Part shown: positions 39,573 through 48,213 of the stretch, one piece after another
How positions within the stretch are numbered: position 1 is the first letter of the stretch
Layout: each line of letters starts with the position of its first letter
NCBI GenBank assembly: GCA_910586735.1
Contig: CAJUJW010000016.1
Location: forward strand, 1 to 48,245
DNA: 48,245 bases
Reading direction: 5' to 3'
Source: an uncultured Oscillibacter sp.
Lineage (GTDB): Bacteria > Bacillota > Clostridia > Oscillospirales > Oscillospiraceae
The notes under the pieces: generated by a model
What the model saw: only the letters and a program-made list of their open reading frames with translations
The model's database searches: none
What the model was told of the DNA's origin: nothing
Program-made: the position numbers and the translations under genes

Positions 39573-40547
39573 ATGAACGTGAAACTGATTGGTGAGCATA
39601 AGAAAGATTCCCGCGCCTGCCGCGACGGCATGGCTCTGACCTTGAACGAGCTGATGGCCCAGGACAAGAGCATCTGCTATGTGGACTGCGACCTGATGGG
39701 CTGCGTCAACACGAAGCAGCTGATGAAAAACTACCCCGACCGGGCCTTTGAGGCGGGCATCGCCGAGGGCAACGCCGCCGGCGTGGCCGCGGGCCTGGCC
39801 GCCACGGGCAAAAAGGTCTTCTTCCACTCCTTCGGCACCTTCTCCTCCCGCCGGTGCTACGACCAGATTTACATGAGCGCCGCCTACGCCGGGCTGACGG
39901 TTCACGTGCTGGCCTCCGACGCGGGCGTCACTGCGGCTTTCAACGGCGGCACCCACATGCCCCTGGAGGACGCGGGCATGTACCTGAACATCCCCGAGAC
40001 CACCGTGACGGACCCCTGCGACTACGCCCAGCTGGCCAGCATCACCCGCCAGCTGCCCTCCATCACCAAGGGCGTGACCTTCACCCGCTTTGTCCGCAAG
40101 GGCATCGTCCAGGTCTACGACGACGGTTCTGAATTTGAGATCGGCAAGGGCGTGGTCCTCCACGAAAGCGACAAAGACCAGGCCACCATCATCACCTCCG
40201 GCATCATGGTGGACGAGAGCCTGAAAGCCTATGAGGCCCTCCAGGCCGAGGGAATCAGCATCCGGGTCATCGACATGTTCACCTGGAAGCCCCTGGACGA
40301 GGAGCTGGTGGTCAAGGCCGCCAAGGAAACCGGGGCCATTGTCACCGCCGAGAACCACAACACCTGCTGCGGCCTGGGATCTATGGTGGCCAACTGCCTG
40401 GCGAAGAACTGCCCCACGCCCCAGGAGTTCGTGGGCATCCACGACCTGTTCGGCCAGGTGGGCCCCCAGGATTTCCTGATGAAGGAATACGGCCTCATGG
40501 CCGAGGACATCGTGGCCGCCGTCAAGAAGGCCATTGCCCGGAAATGA
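39573..40547 (+). CDS. Transketolase, C-terminal (pyrimidine-binding) subunit
   Basis: A 324-residue partner subunit. FEAGIAEGNAAGVAAGLA contains the catalytic glutamate that activates TPP; the pyrimidine-fold core has FGTFSSRRCYDQIYMSAAYAGL, and the transketolase C-terminal domain follows (IITSGIMVDESLKAYEAL...NHNTCCGLGSMVAN). GGGAGGG precedes ATG 39573. It assembles with the N-terminal subunit as a heterotetramer-like enzyme. Confidence 0.95.
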   Translation: MNVKLIGEHKKDSRACRDGMALTLNELMAQDKSICYVDCDLMGCVNTKQLMKNYPDRAFEAGIAEGNAAGVAAGLAATGKKVFFHSFGTFSSRRCYDQIYMSAAYAGLTVHVLASDAGVTAAFNGGTHMPLEDAGMYLNIPETTVTDPCDYAQLASITRQLPSITKGVTFTRFVRKGIVQVYDDGSEFEIGKGVVLHESDKDQATIITSGIMVDESLKAYEALQAEGISIRVIDMFTWKPLDEELVVKAAKETGAIVTAENHNTCCGLGSMVANCLAKNCPTPQEFVGIHDLFGQVGPQDFLMKEYGLMAEDIVAAVKKAIARK

Positions 40548-40590
40548 CTGTAGGTAAGCCCACAAAATTATTTTAAGGAGATTGATTACT

Positions 40591-41778
40591 ATGGCTCAGA
40601 AAATGGACGCTTTTTCCGCCGCTCTGATGGCCGACAAGCGTGAAATCATCTTTGCTCCCACCGTGTACAAGTTCGACACCTTCGCCGCCATGGCCGAGGA
40701 GTTCAAGCTGGGTGAGCGGGACGTGGTGCTGACCAACGAGTTCATCTACACCCCCTTCATGAAGGAGCTGAACCTCAAGTGCCAGTTCGTGTTCCAGGAG
40801 AAGTTCGGCGCGGGCGAGCCCTCCGAGGCCATGATTCAGACCATGTACGACGCCATCCCCTACGAGAGCTATGACCGGGTCATCGCCGTGGGCGGCGGCG
40901 CCATCATGGACCTTTGCAAGCTGCTGGGCTGCAAGCGCCCCGACACGGTCCACAACCTGTACTTCAAGCGCTTCCCCGTCCAGCATGAAAAGGATGTCAT
41001 CGCCATCCCCACCACCTGCGGAACGGGCTCTGAGTGCACCAATATCTCCGTGGCCATTGTCAAGGACGAAAAAGACGGCGTCCTGACCGGCGGCGAGACC
41101 AAGCTGGGCCTGGTGTCCGACGACATCATCCCCAACAAGGTCTGCCTGATCCCCGACCTCATCAAGACCCTGCCCTACAAGCCCTTCGCCTGCTCCGCCA
41201 TCGACGCGCTGGTCCACGCCACCGAGTCCTTCCTGAGCCCCCACCGCAAGACCATGACCTCCGAGCTGTTCAGCGAAAAGGCCATGGACGTGATCCTCAA
41301 GGGCTTCAAGCTCATCGACGAGAAGGGCCAGGACGCCCGGTTCGAGTATCTGGACCAGTTCGTCACCGCTTCCTTCTACGCGGGCATCGCGTTCCTGAAA
41401 GCCGGCTGCGGCCCTGTCCACGGCATGAGCTTCCCCCTGGGCGGGACCTATCACGTGCCCCACGGCGAGAGCAACTACATGCTCTTCGGGGCCATCATGG
41501 ACTACTATGACGAGAAGAACCCCGACGGTGAAATCATGCGCTTCAAGGAGCTGGTGGCGAAGATCCTGGGCTGCGAGGCCAAGGACGCCATCCCCGAGAT
41601 GAACGCTCTGCTCCAGCGCATCCTGCCCCTGCGCCCCCTGCGGGACTGCGGCTTCACCGAGGCCGACTTCAAGAAGTTCCCCCAGTCCGTGGAGGCCAAC
41701 CAGCAGCGCCTCATGACCAACGCCTACTATCCCTTCGACCTGGAGAGCGAGGAAGCCATTTATCGCAAGTGCTACTAA
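40591..41778 (+). CDS. Iron-containing alcohol dehydrogenase (4-hydroxybutyrate dehydrogenase-like)
   Basis: A 395-residue type III Fe-ADH. The nucleotide site is VGGGAIMDLCKLLG with PTTCGTGSECTN. Metal ligands lie in ACSAIDALVHATES (Asp, His) and in GPVHGMSFPLGGTYHVPHG (two His). ATG 40591 follows AAGGAG by 10 nt. Family members reduce short aldehydes (succinate semialdehyde, glycolaldehyde, lactaldehyde) with NADH. At the end of the operon it may dispose of an aldehyde formed upstream and regenerate NAD+. Confidence 0.9.
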   Translation: MAQKMDAFSAALMADKREIIFAPTVYKFDTFAAMAEEFKLGERDVVLTNEFIYTPFMKELNLKCQFVFQEKFGAGEPSEAMIQTMYDAIPYESYDRVIAVGGGAIMDLCKLLGCKRPDTVHNLYFKRFPVQHEKDVIAIPTTCGTGSECTNISVAIVKDEKDGVLTGGETKLGLVSDDIIPNKVCLIPDLIKTLPYKPFACSAIDALVHATESFLSPHRKTMTSELFSEKAMDVILKGFKLIDEKGQDARFEYLDQFVTASFYAGIAFLKAGCGPVHGMSFPLGGTYHVPHGESNYMLFGAIMDYYDEKNPDGEIMRFKELVAKILGCEAKDAIPEMNALLQRILPLRPLRDCGFTEADFKKFPQSVEANQQRLMTNAYYPFDLESEEAIYRKCY

Positions 41779-41803
41779 TCTCCTAGTCTGCCAAGCGCCT
41801 GAA

Positions 41804-41837
41804 AAGGGGCCGCCTTCCGAAAGGAAGGCGGCCCCTT
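41804..41837. terminator. Strong bidirectional terminator
   Basis: A perfect 15-bp stem, AAGGGGCCGCCTTCC (41804-41818) and GGAAGGCGGCCCCTT (41823-41837), with a GAAA tetraloop. T-rich on both sides (CTTG on plus, TTC on minus), it separates the Fe-ADH gene from the convergent histidine kinase gene. Confidence 0.9.
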
Positions 41838-41887
41838 CTTGTCCGCGTATGCCAAACCGTCCCGCCGGTCTTTTTCTCCGGCAGCCC

Positions 41888-43189
41888 TCAGTCCTCCCGT
41901 CCGTCCGTCCGGGGGGCGGCGTCCAGCAGGACGCTGAGGGAAAAGCGGCCTCCCGCCTTCTCCGTCAGCACGGCCCCCCGGTACTTCTCCGCCGCCGACC
42001 TGATGTTGGCCAGGCCCACCCCCGGCGGGGGCAGGGGGCCCTCGGCACAGGTGTTCTCAAAGGCCAGCATGTAGAAATCCCCCTGCCGCCGCCCGGTGAC
42101 GCGGATGGACCGCCCCGGCCCGCCGGACCGGCAGGCGTCCACGGCGTTGTCCAGGGCGTTGGCGAAAATCACGCACAGGTCGAAGTCGTCGATGCCCCAG
42201 GACCTGGGGAGGACCAGGGAGACCTCCGCCTCGATGCCCTCCGCCCTGGCCAGGCCCAGCTTTTCCCCCAGCAGGATGTCCACCACCGGGTTCCCGGTCC
42301 GGCAGGAGAAGGACAGCGCCGCCGAGGCGGCCTCCAGCTTTTGCAGGTAGGCCCTGCCCTCCTCCACCCTTCCGCCGCTCAGCAGGCCCTCCAGCACGGA
42401 CAGGTGGTTTTTGATGTCATGGCGGAAGGACCGGGTCTGCTCATAGCGCGTCCGCGCCTCGGCCACGTACACCTTCTGAGCCTGGGCCGCCTGGGTCAGG
42501 GACTGGACCGCCGCCTGGGCCTGGAAGCCCAGGCACAGGTGCCGGTAGGCGTACAGGGTACACAGCAGGGCCGCCAGGCCCATGACCTGGAGTAGCAGGA
42601 GGGCGCTGTGCCTGCCCACCTCCTCCAGGGAAACGGTGGGGGCGAAAAAGCTGTAGGCGGTCTCGAGAATATACAGCTCCGCGGCAAAGAAGAACAGGCC
42701 GGGAAGCAGGAGCAGTCCGATATAGGGCGTCTGGCTGTCCTCCGTCCAGGTCAGGAGCTTCAGCACGGCGAGGAAGCATCCGGCGCACAGCGCGAAGAAC
42801 AGGAGCTGCGCTGCCAAAAGAAACGGATACAACAGGGGACTTCCGATAAACCGGGGGAAGACCGCCGCCTCCACGGAGTTGACGATGCCGAAGGAGAGCT
42901 GGGTGACGTAGTAGGACAGCACGGCGGCGAGCCAGGACACGGACCGCTGGTTTCCCATCCCATAGCGGCTGAGGGCGCAGAGCGCCAGCACCCCCGCGCC
43001 CACGGGGAGGTTTCCGCCAAGGGCAAGCCTGTCCGAGACCAGCTGAATCACGCCCAGGAGGAGGAAGTACACGGCGAAGTGCCGCCCCCTCGGCTTCCTT
43101 CCGGTGAGGCGGCCGATAAAGAGCAGGTGCATCACCCCGTGCCCTACAAGGAGGCAGAGGACATCCAGAAACAGAGCGAAGCCGTCCAT
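41888..43189 (-). CDS. GHKL-domain sensor histidine kinase (LytS/AgrC-like)
   Basis: A 433-residue kinase with about six to seven N-terminal hydrophobic helices (1-220). A cytoplasmic part with FRHDIKNHLSVLEGLL (phospho-His257) and a GHKL ATPase (FANALDNAVDACR, GVGLANIRS) follows. This is the AgrC/LytTR-partner class that often reads peptides or envelope state. It starts directly after the regulator stop codon (1-nt gap). Confidence 0.92.
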   Translation of the reverse strand: MDGFALFLDVLCLLVGHGVMHLLFIGRLTGRKPRGRHFAVYFLLLGVIQLVSDRLALGGNLPVGAGVLALCALSRYGMGNQRSVSWLAAVLSYYVTQLSFGIVNSVEAAVFPRFIGSPLLYPFLLAAQLLFFALCAGCFLAVLKLLTWTEDSQTPYIGLLLLPGLFFFAAELYILETAYSFFAPTVSLEEVGRHSALLLLQVMGLAALLCTLYAYRHLCLGFQAQAAVQSLTQAAQAQKVYVAEARTRYEQTRSFRHDIKNHLSVLEGLLSGGRVEEGRAYLQKLEAASAALSFSCRTGNPVVDILLGEKLGLARAEGIEAEVSLVLPRSWGIDDFDLCVIFANALDNAVDACRSGGPGRSIRVTGRRQGDFYMLAFENTCAEGPLPPPGVGLANIRSAAEKYRGAVLTEKAGGRFSLSVLLDAAPRTDGRED

Positions 43190-43190
43190 G

Positions 43191-43898
43191 TCAGGGTCCC
43201 CTCTCTTTCATGCAGCGGAGGAGCGCCTCCGTCAGGTCCCGCTCCCGCAGCCGGGAGACGGGGATGGCCTCCCCCTCCGGCAGGACCACCTGGCCGTCCC
43301 GGCTTCCCCGGACGTAGTCCAGGTTCACCAGATAGCTCCTGTGGCACTTGAAAAAGCGGCCGTCCACCCGGCGCTCCAGGTCCTCCAGCTTGTCGTAATA
43401 GTCGATGATCTCCCCGCCGCTTCGGTGGAGGTAGACCTTCCGGCCCCGCACCTCGCAGTACACAATCTCCGCCAGGGGGACCACCTCGCGGGCGGTTCCC
43501 CGCCGGACCACCAGGCTTTTCTCCGGGCGGCGCTCCAGGGACTGAAGCGCCCGGTCCATGGTCCCCCGGAAGCGCCCGGCGTCCAGGGGCTTTATCAGAT
43601 AGTCGAAGGCCCCCACCTCAAAGGCGTCAAACACGCACTCCCGCAGCACCGTCACAAAAATCAGAAGACTGCGGTTCCCCTGCCGCCGCAGCAGCCGGGC
43701 GGTCTCCATCCCGTCGGGCCGCTCCATCTGCACGTCCAGGAAAATCACGTCAAAGCCGCCGCCGCTCTCCAGCAGGGACCGGCCGTCCGGGAAGCGCTCT
43801 GTCCGATAGGGGCCTCTTTCCGCCATGTAGGCGGAGAGCTGGTCCGCGATGCTCTGGGCCATCAGCGGCTCGTCGTCGCAGATCGCGAAGGTCAGCAT
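43191..43898 (-). CDS. LytTR-family response regulator
   Basis: A 235-residue regulator. The receiver has CDDE (8-11) and phospho-acceptor Asp55 (FLDVQM), then FDYLIKP. The C-terminal LytTR DNA-binding domain is VVPLAEIVYCEVRGRKVYLHRSGG...FFKCHRSYLVNLDYVR. ATG 43898 is chosen because AAAGGGGG lies eight bases away; GTG 43904 is too close to it. LytTR sites are usually paired 9-bp repeats; none was identified with confidence nearby. Confidence 0.93.
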   Translation of the reverse strand: MLTFAICDDEPLMAQSIADQLSAYMAERGPYRTERFPDGRSLLESGGGFDVIFLDVQMERPDGMETARLLRRQGNRSLLIFVTVLRECVFDAFEVGAFDYLIKPLDAGRFRGTMDRALQSLERRPEKSLVVRRGTAREVVPLAEIVYCEVRGRKVYLHRSGGEIIDYYDKLEDLERRVDGRFFKCHRSYLVNLDYVRGSRDGQVVLPEGEAIPVSRLRERDLTEALLRCMKERGP

Positions 43899-43945
43899 GG
43901 CCACGTCCCCCTTTCCGCGCCCCGCCGGGACGCGCCGTTTCCCCG

Positions 43946-43975
43946 ACTATACCAGACGCGGGCCCCCGGGGACAA
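43946..43975 (-). promoter_or_regulatory. Promoter of LytTR/GHKL operon
   Basis: On the minus strand TTGTCC (43975-43970), 18-bp spacer, TATAGT (43951-43946), about 48 bp before ATG. Confidence 0.6.
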
Positions 43976-44019
43976 TCCCGTTGTCATAGGATGCCGTTTT
44001 TTTGTATTGAAATGCGCCC

Positions 44020-44967
44020 TCACTGGAAGACGGAAAACAGCCTCCTGACCGCCCGGTCGGAGTCCACCCGGACGCACACGGAAATCTCGTCGTGGTCCAT
44101 CCCGCTCTGGAACCTGCCGTCGGTGAGGAGCATGCCCCTGAAAGCGGGGGCCTCATGCTCTACCCTTACCCGCAGCATTTTGTACTCTCCCAAAGAGGGG
44201 TCCTCCGCGATCAGCATCGCCAGGGGGTCGTGGACAAAGCAGCGGCCAGCCATGCCCTCGGTCCGGCGATGAAACTCGAAGTACAGCCTCAGCGCCTCCC
44301 GCATATAGGCCACCGCCTCCCGGCTCCTCTCCGCGCAATGGGCTTCCGTCTCCAGCAGGTTTTTCTCCGTGATGAAGGTCCGGGTGGTCACGTCCAGGCC
44401 CACCAGAATCAGGGGGAAGCCGCCCCGGAGCACCAGGTCCGCCGCCAGGGGGTCCCCGTGGAGATTCGCCTCCGCCGCCGGGGAGATGTTCCCCGGCACG
44501 CCCAGGCAGCCCCCCATGCACACCACCCGCCTGAGCCTCCGGGGCAGCCTGGGGTCCTTTTGCAGGGCCCTGGCCAGGTTCGTCAGGCGGCCCGTGGTCA
44601 CCACGGTCAGTTCCCCCTCCAGCTCCTGGGCCTTTTGGAGGATGAAGTCCGCCGCGTCCATGTCCAGGGGCCGCTGCCGGCTCTCCGGCAGAATCACGTT
44701 CCCGATCCCGTTCTCCCCGTGGATGTGCGCCGGGGCCTGGCCCCGCCCGCCGTCCAGGGCGCACTCCGCCCCCGCCACCACGGGCGCCTCATAGCCGCAC
44801 CGGGACAGCCGGATCAGCCGGAGGCAGTTGTCCGCCGACTGGGCCGCGCCGGAGTTGCCGAAGCAGGTGGTGATCCCCTCCACCCGGAGATTGGGGGAAG
44901 CTAGGGCGTACAAAATGGCGATGGAGTCGTCGATGCCTGTGTCCGCGTCAATTAAAATCCTTCTCAC
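44020..44967 (-). CDS. Nucleoside hydrolase (IunH/RihA-like)
   Basis: A 315-residue enzyme with the Ca2+-binding signature DADTGIDDS (Asp7, 9, 13, 14) and the second conserved region HGDPLAADLVL plus VHDPLAMLIAEDP near the C-terminus. It hydrolyses nucleosides to base and ribose. The ATG overlaps the end of the upstream PfkB gene by 4 bp, so ribose released here would be phosphorylated by its operon partner. Substrate range (purine or pyrimidine) is not decided by sequence. Confidence 0.93.
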   Translation of the reverse strand: MRRILIDADTGIDDSIAILYALASPNLRVEGITTCFGNSGAAQSADNCLRLIRLSRCGYEAPVVAGAECALDGGRGQAPAHIHGENGIGNVILPESRQRPLDMDAADFILQKAQELEGELTVVTTGRLTNLARALQKDPRLPRRLRRVVCMGGCLGVPGNISPAAEANLHGDPLAADLVLRGGFPLILVGLDVTTRTFITEKNLLETEAHCAERSREAVAYMREALRLYFEFHRRTEGMAGRCFVHDPLAMLIAEDPSLGEYKMLRVRVEHEAPAFRGMLLTDGRFQSGMDHDEISVCVRVDSDRAVRRLFSVFQ

Positions 44968-45881
44968 AGCGTCCCCCTCTCCCGTTCCGCCAGGGCCGCC
45001 TCCACCTCTTCCCGCGCGGGAACCGAGGGCATGGCCCCCTCTCTGGACACCGCCAGGGCCGCCGCCATAGAGGCCATTTTCAGCGCCCTGCCCACGGCCT
45101 CCCGGTCCCGCCCGGCCGCCGCCTGAATGAAGTAGCCCAGGAAGGTGTCCCCCGCCGCCGTGGTGTCCCGCACCGGGACGGTGTAGCGCTCCTGCCGCAA
45201 AACCAGGTCCCCGTCCTGGCAGACGGACCCGGCGGCCCCCAGGGTCAGCACCACCCGGAGTTCCGGGCAGCGGGCCCGCAGTACCCGCAGCATGGCCTCC
45301 GGGTCCGCTTCCCCGGTGATGGCCTGGCCCTCAATCTCGTTGATGACCAGCCAGGACAGGGCGCGCAGATCCACGGACTCCACCACCTCCGTCACCGGGG
45401 AGGGGTTCCAGGCCACCCGCAGCCCCCGGCGGCAGGCCGCCGCGATCAGGTAGTCCACCTCGCTGGTCTCGTTCTGGCAGACCAGGATGTCCCCCGCCTC
45501 AAAGTGGTCCAGAACGCCGTCGATGTCCGCCCGGGTGGTCTTGAAGTTGGCCCCGGGGTAGAGGATGATGCTGTTCTCCCCCGCCGCAGACCGCTGAATG
45601 ACGGCGTGGCCGCTGGCCCCCTCGTCCACCTGGAGAAAGCGGCAGTCCACGCCGCTGCCCTCCAGGGCCTCCTTCAAAAACAGGCCCTCTTTGCCGACGC
45701 GCCCCGCGTGGAATACCCGGCCCCCAGCCCTGGAGAGGGCCACGGACTGGTTCAGGCCCTTCCCGCCGGGAAACACCTGATAGCCGGAGGAGTGTTCCGT
45801 CTCGCCCTCCCGGACGATGTGGTCCAGTGTGTAGACGTAGTCGATGTTCAGCGAACCGTAGTTCAAAATCTTTCCTGCCAT
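44964..45881 (-). CDS. PfkB-family carbohydrate kinase (ribokinase-like)
   Basis: A 305-residue kinase with GSLNID at the N-terminus, FPGGKGLNQSVALSRAG (PfkB signature 1, about 38-54) and DTTAAGDTFLGYF with catalytic Asp near 245 (signature 2, the ribokinase version). It probably makes ribose 5-phosphate from ribose set free by the coupled nucleoside hydrolase. No dedicated transporter gene lies beside it. Confidence 0.92.
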   Translation of the reverse strand: MAGKILNYGSLNIDYVYTLDHIVREGETEHSSGYQVFPGGKGLNQSVALSRAGGRVFHAGRVGKEGLFLKEALEGSGVDCRFLQVDEGASGHAVIQRSAAGENSIILYPGANFKTTRADIDGVLDHFEAGDILVCQNETSEVDYLIAAACRRGLRVAWNPSPVTEVVESVDLRALSWLVINEIEGQAITGEADPEAMLRVLRARCPELRVVLTLGAAGSVCQDGDLVLRQERYTVPVRDTTAAGDTFLGYFIQAAAGRDREAVGRALKMASMAAALAVSREGAMPSVPAREEVEAALAERERGTL

Positions 45882-45914
45882 TTCATGCCCTCCGTGTCGT
45901 GGTTCTTATGGGGT

Positions 45915-45943
45915 ATCATAGCATAGACGCGCCCTCCGCGCAA
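45915..45943 (-). promoter_or_regulatory. Promoter of kinase/nucleoside hydrolase operon
   Basis: On the minus strand TTGCGC (45943-45938), 17-bp spacer, TATGAT (45920-45915), about 34 bp before ATG 45881. Confidence 0.6.
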
Positions 45944-45966
45944 CGGGCCGGACAGGTGAGACGCAC

Positions 45967-45998
45967 AAAAAGGGCTTCACTTTCGTGAAGCCCTTTTT
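45967..45998 (-). terminator. Terminator of cutC
   Basis: A perfect 14-bp stem, AAAAAGGGCTTCAC (45967-45980) and GTGAAGCCCTTTTT (45985-45998), loop TTTC. On the minus strand it ends in a T run immediately downstream of the cutC stop codon. Confidence 0.93.
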
Positions 45999-46000
45999 CC

Positions 46001-46762
46001 TCACAATCCCCCGCCCAGGCTGTGGACGGTTCCGGCGCAGGCCCGGAACTCCTCCTCGTCCGTCCTCCAGAGCTCATACTCCGACAGGGAGGGCAGGCCC
46101 ATGGAGACGGCGGCCTTCCGGTAGACCATGCCGCTGTCCACCGGGCCCCGCCGCCCGGTGGTGTGGAAGGTCAGCACGCCCGTCCGGCGGTGAATCTCCC
46201 GGATGTTCTCCTTCCGCACGCCGCAGCCCGCCATAATCTCGATCCGGTCCCCGGCGCGGGCCAGGACGGCCCGCAGCGTCTCCGCCCCGGTCAGGGCGTC
46301 CCCGGCCTGGCCGGAGGTGAGGATGGTCCGGCAGCCCAGACTCACCGCCGTCTCCAGGGCCTCCAGGGGGTCCCGGGTCATGTCGAAGGCCCGGTGGAGG
46401 GTCACGTCCAGTCCCCCGGCGGCGGCCGTCAGACGGGCCATGACGGTCTCGTCCAGGGCCCCCTCCGGCGTCAGGACCCCCAGAACCACGCCGTCCGCCC
46501 CCAGGTCCCGGAACAGGCGGACGGTCTCCGCCATCTCCTCCACCTCCGCCTCCGAGTAGAGGAAGTCCCCGAAGCGGGGCCGGATCAAGACGTTCACCGG
46601 CACGCCGCAGTCCCGCCGGACCTGGCGGAACAGGGCGGCGGAGGGGGTGGTGCCCCCGATGGCCAGGTTCGCGCACAGCTCCAGCCGGTCCGCCCCGCCC
46701 CGGCAGGCGGCCAGGGCGGAGGCGAGGGAGTCCACGCAGCCCTCTATGAATCCCCGGCCCAT
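46001..46762 (-). CDS. cutC: CutC family protein (copper homeostasis protein family)
   Basis: A 253-residue TIM-barrel protein. GADRLELCANLAIGGTTPS, VNVLIRPRFGDFLYS, DGVVLGVLTPEGALD and FHTTGRRG follow the CutC pattern in order. Despite the name, its link to copper is weak and its reaction is not established. ATG 46762 is preceded by GGGGAGG seven bases away; the longer open frame upstream overlaps malic enzyme and has no ribosome binding site. It is co-transcribed with the malic enzyme gene (16-bp gap). Confidence 0.92.
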   Translation of the reverse strand: MGRGFIEGCVDSLASALAACRGGADRLELCANLAIGGTTPSAALFRQVRRDCGVPVNVLIRPRFGDFLYSEAEVEEMAETVRLFRDLGADGVVLGVLTPEGALDETVMARLTAAAGGLDVTLHRAFDMTRDPLEALETAVSLGCRTILTSGQAGDALTGAETLRAVLARAGDRIEIMAGCGVRKENIREIHRRTGVLTFHTTGRRGPVDSGMVYRKAAVSMGLPSLSEYELWRTDEEEFRACAGTVHSLGGGL

Positions 46763-46778
46763 AGGTCCGCCTCCCCGG

Positions 46779-47951
46779 TTAAATCCGGGCGACGCCGGAC
46801 TTCCGGGCCGCCTGGGCCACGGCCTGGGCCACGGCGGGGCCCACCCGCTTGTCAAAGGCTTTCGGGATGATGTAGTCGGCGGACAACTCCTCCTGGTCAA
46901 TCAGGCCCGCCAGGGCCCCGGCGGCGGCCATTTTCATCTCCTCGTTGATGTCGCTGGCCCGCACGTCGAAGGTCCCCCGGAACACGCCGGGGAAGGCCAG
47001 GACGTTGTTGATCTGGTTGGGGAAGTCGCTGCGGCCCGTGGAGACCACGGCGGCCCCGCCGGCCTTGGCGTCATCGGGGAAGATCTCCGGCGTGGGGTTG
47101 GCGCAGGCGAAGACGATGGCGTCCCGGTTCATGGTTTTCACCATCTCGGTGGTGACGGTGCCCGGCGCGGAGACGCCGATGAACACGTCCGCCCCCACAA
47201 GGGCGTCGGCCAGGGTCCCGGCCTTTCTCTCCAGGTTGGTCACCTGGGCCATCTCCTCCTTGATCCAGTTCAGGCCCTCCCGGCCCTGATAGATGGCCCC
47301 CTTGCGGTCGCACATGGTGACGTGCCGGAAGCCTGCGGACAGCAGTAGCTTCACGATGGAGATGGCCGCCGCCCCGGCGCCGGAGGTGACCACCCGCACG
47401 TCCTCCTTTTTCTTGCCCACCACCTTCAGGGCGTTGGTCAGGCCCGCCAGGGTGATGATGGCTGTGCCGTGCTGGTCGTCGTGGAAAATGGGGATGTCGC
47501 ATTTTTCCTTCAGCTTCCGCTCGATCTCAAAGCACCGGGGGGCGGCGATGTCCTCCAGGTTGATGCCGCCGAAGGACCCGGACATCAGGTAGACGGCGTT
47601 GACGAACTCGTCCACGTCGTGGGTTTTCACGCAGAGGGGGAAGGCGTCCACGCCGCCGAAGGCCTTAAAGAGGACGCACTTGCCCTCCATGACGGGCATG
47701 CCCGCCTCGGGGCCGATGTCCCCCAGGCCCAGGACGGCGCTGCCGTCGGTGATGACGGCGCAGAGGTTGTGCCGCCGGGTCAGGTCGTAGCTCTTGCTGA
47801 TATCCTTTTGAATCTCCAGGCAGGGCTGGGCTACGCCGGGAGTGTAGGCCAGGCTGAGGTCGTCCTTGGTCTCCACCGGGACGGTGGCCACCACCTCGAT
47901 TTTTCCCTTCCACTCCCCGTGGAGGCGAAGGGATTCCTTTGCGTAATCCAT
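46779..47951 (-). CDS. NAD-dependent malic enzyme (short bacterial type)
   Basis: A 390-residue oxidative decarboxylase. The catalytic tyrosine is in LAYTPGV (Tyr36); GKCVLFKAFGGVDAFP contains the lysine region, FHDDQHGTAI the metal-binding aspartates, and VTSGAGAAAISIVKLL the dinucleotide fold. It converts malate to pyruvate and CO2. ATG 47951 follows AGAGGAGG; MDYAKESLRLH is the normal family start. The coenzyme (NAD versus NADP) is inferred only from family resemblance. Confidence 0.94.
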   Translation of the reverse strand: MDYAKESLRLHGEWKGKIEVVATVPVETKDDLSLAYTPGVAQPCLEIQKDISKSYDLTRRHNLCAVITDGSAVLGLGDIGPEAGMPVMEGKCVLFKAFGGVDAFPLCVKTHDVDEFVNAVYLMSGSFGGINLEDIAAPRCFEIERKLKEKCDIPIFHDDQHGTAIITLAGLTNALKVVGKKKEDVRVVTSGAGAAAISIVKLLLSAGFRHVTMCDRKGAIYQGREGLNWIKEEMAQVTNLERKAGTLADALVGADVFIGVSAPGTVTTEMVKTMNRDAIVFACANPTPEIFPDDAKAGGAAVVSTGRSDFPNQINNVLAFPGVFRGTFDVRASDINEEMKMAAAGALAGLIDQEELSADYIIPKAFDKRVGPAVAQAVAQAARKSGVARI

Positions 47952-48007
47952 GTGTGATTCCTCCTCTATCGTCACAGCGGTAATGTTTGTAAGGCTTACC
48001 GTACTTC

Positions 48008-48036
48008 AGAATAGACTACTTTTGCTCTTTCGTCAA
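48008..48036 (-). promoter_or_regulatory. Promoter of malic enzyme-cutC operon
   Basis: On the minus strand TTGACG (48036-48031), 17-bp spacer, TATTCT (48013-48008), about 57 bp before ATG. Confidence 0.65.
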
Positions 48037-48087
48037 GAGCGCTGTTTTTAGGCGGCGGATCGCCGCGCATTTTATGGGGGGGGATTG

Positions 48088-48213
48088 GGGGGATCCCCCT
48101 GGAGAAGGGGGGCTGTACTCGCCCTTGCGGGCGGGGGGCTTCTCTTCCCCGTAAGGGGAAGCCTGTACACGCCCTGACGGGCGGAGAGGTCACCAGCCCT
48201 TTGAGGGCTGGTG
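48088..48213. repeat. Intergenic array of short hairpins with a direct repeat
   Basis: A palindrome GGGGGATCCCCC (48088-48099) is followed by four hairpins: CGCCC-TTGC-GGGCG (48120-48133), CTTCCCC-GTAA-GGGGAAG (48144-48161), CGCCC-TGAC-GGGCG (48170-48183) and CACCAGCCCT-TTG-AGGGCTGGTG (48191-48213). The first and third sit in near-identical direct repeats, CTGTACtCGCCC and CTGTACaCGCCC, 50 bp apart. No gene is visible from 47952 to the window end; this looks like a dispersed intergenic repeat. Confidence 0.7.

Noticed and set aside
38694..40565. A 623-codon minus-strand open frame across both transketolase genes
   Set aside because: It spans two genuine genes and their spacer on the other strand and has no motifs; it is an antisense shadow.
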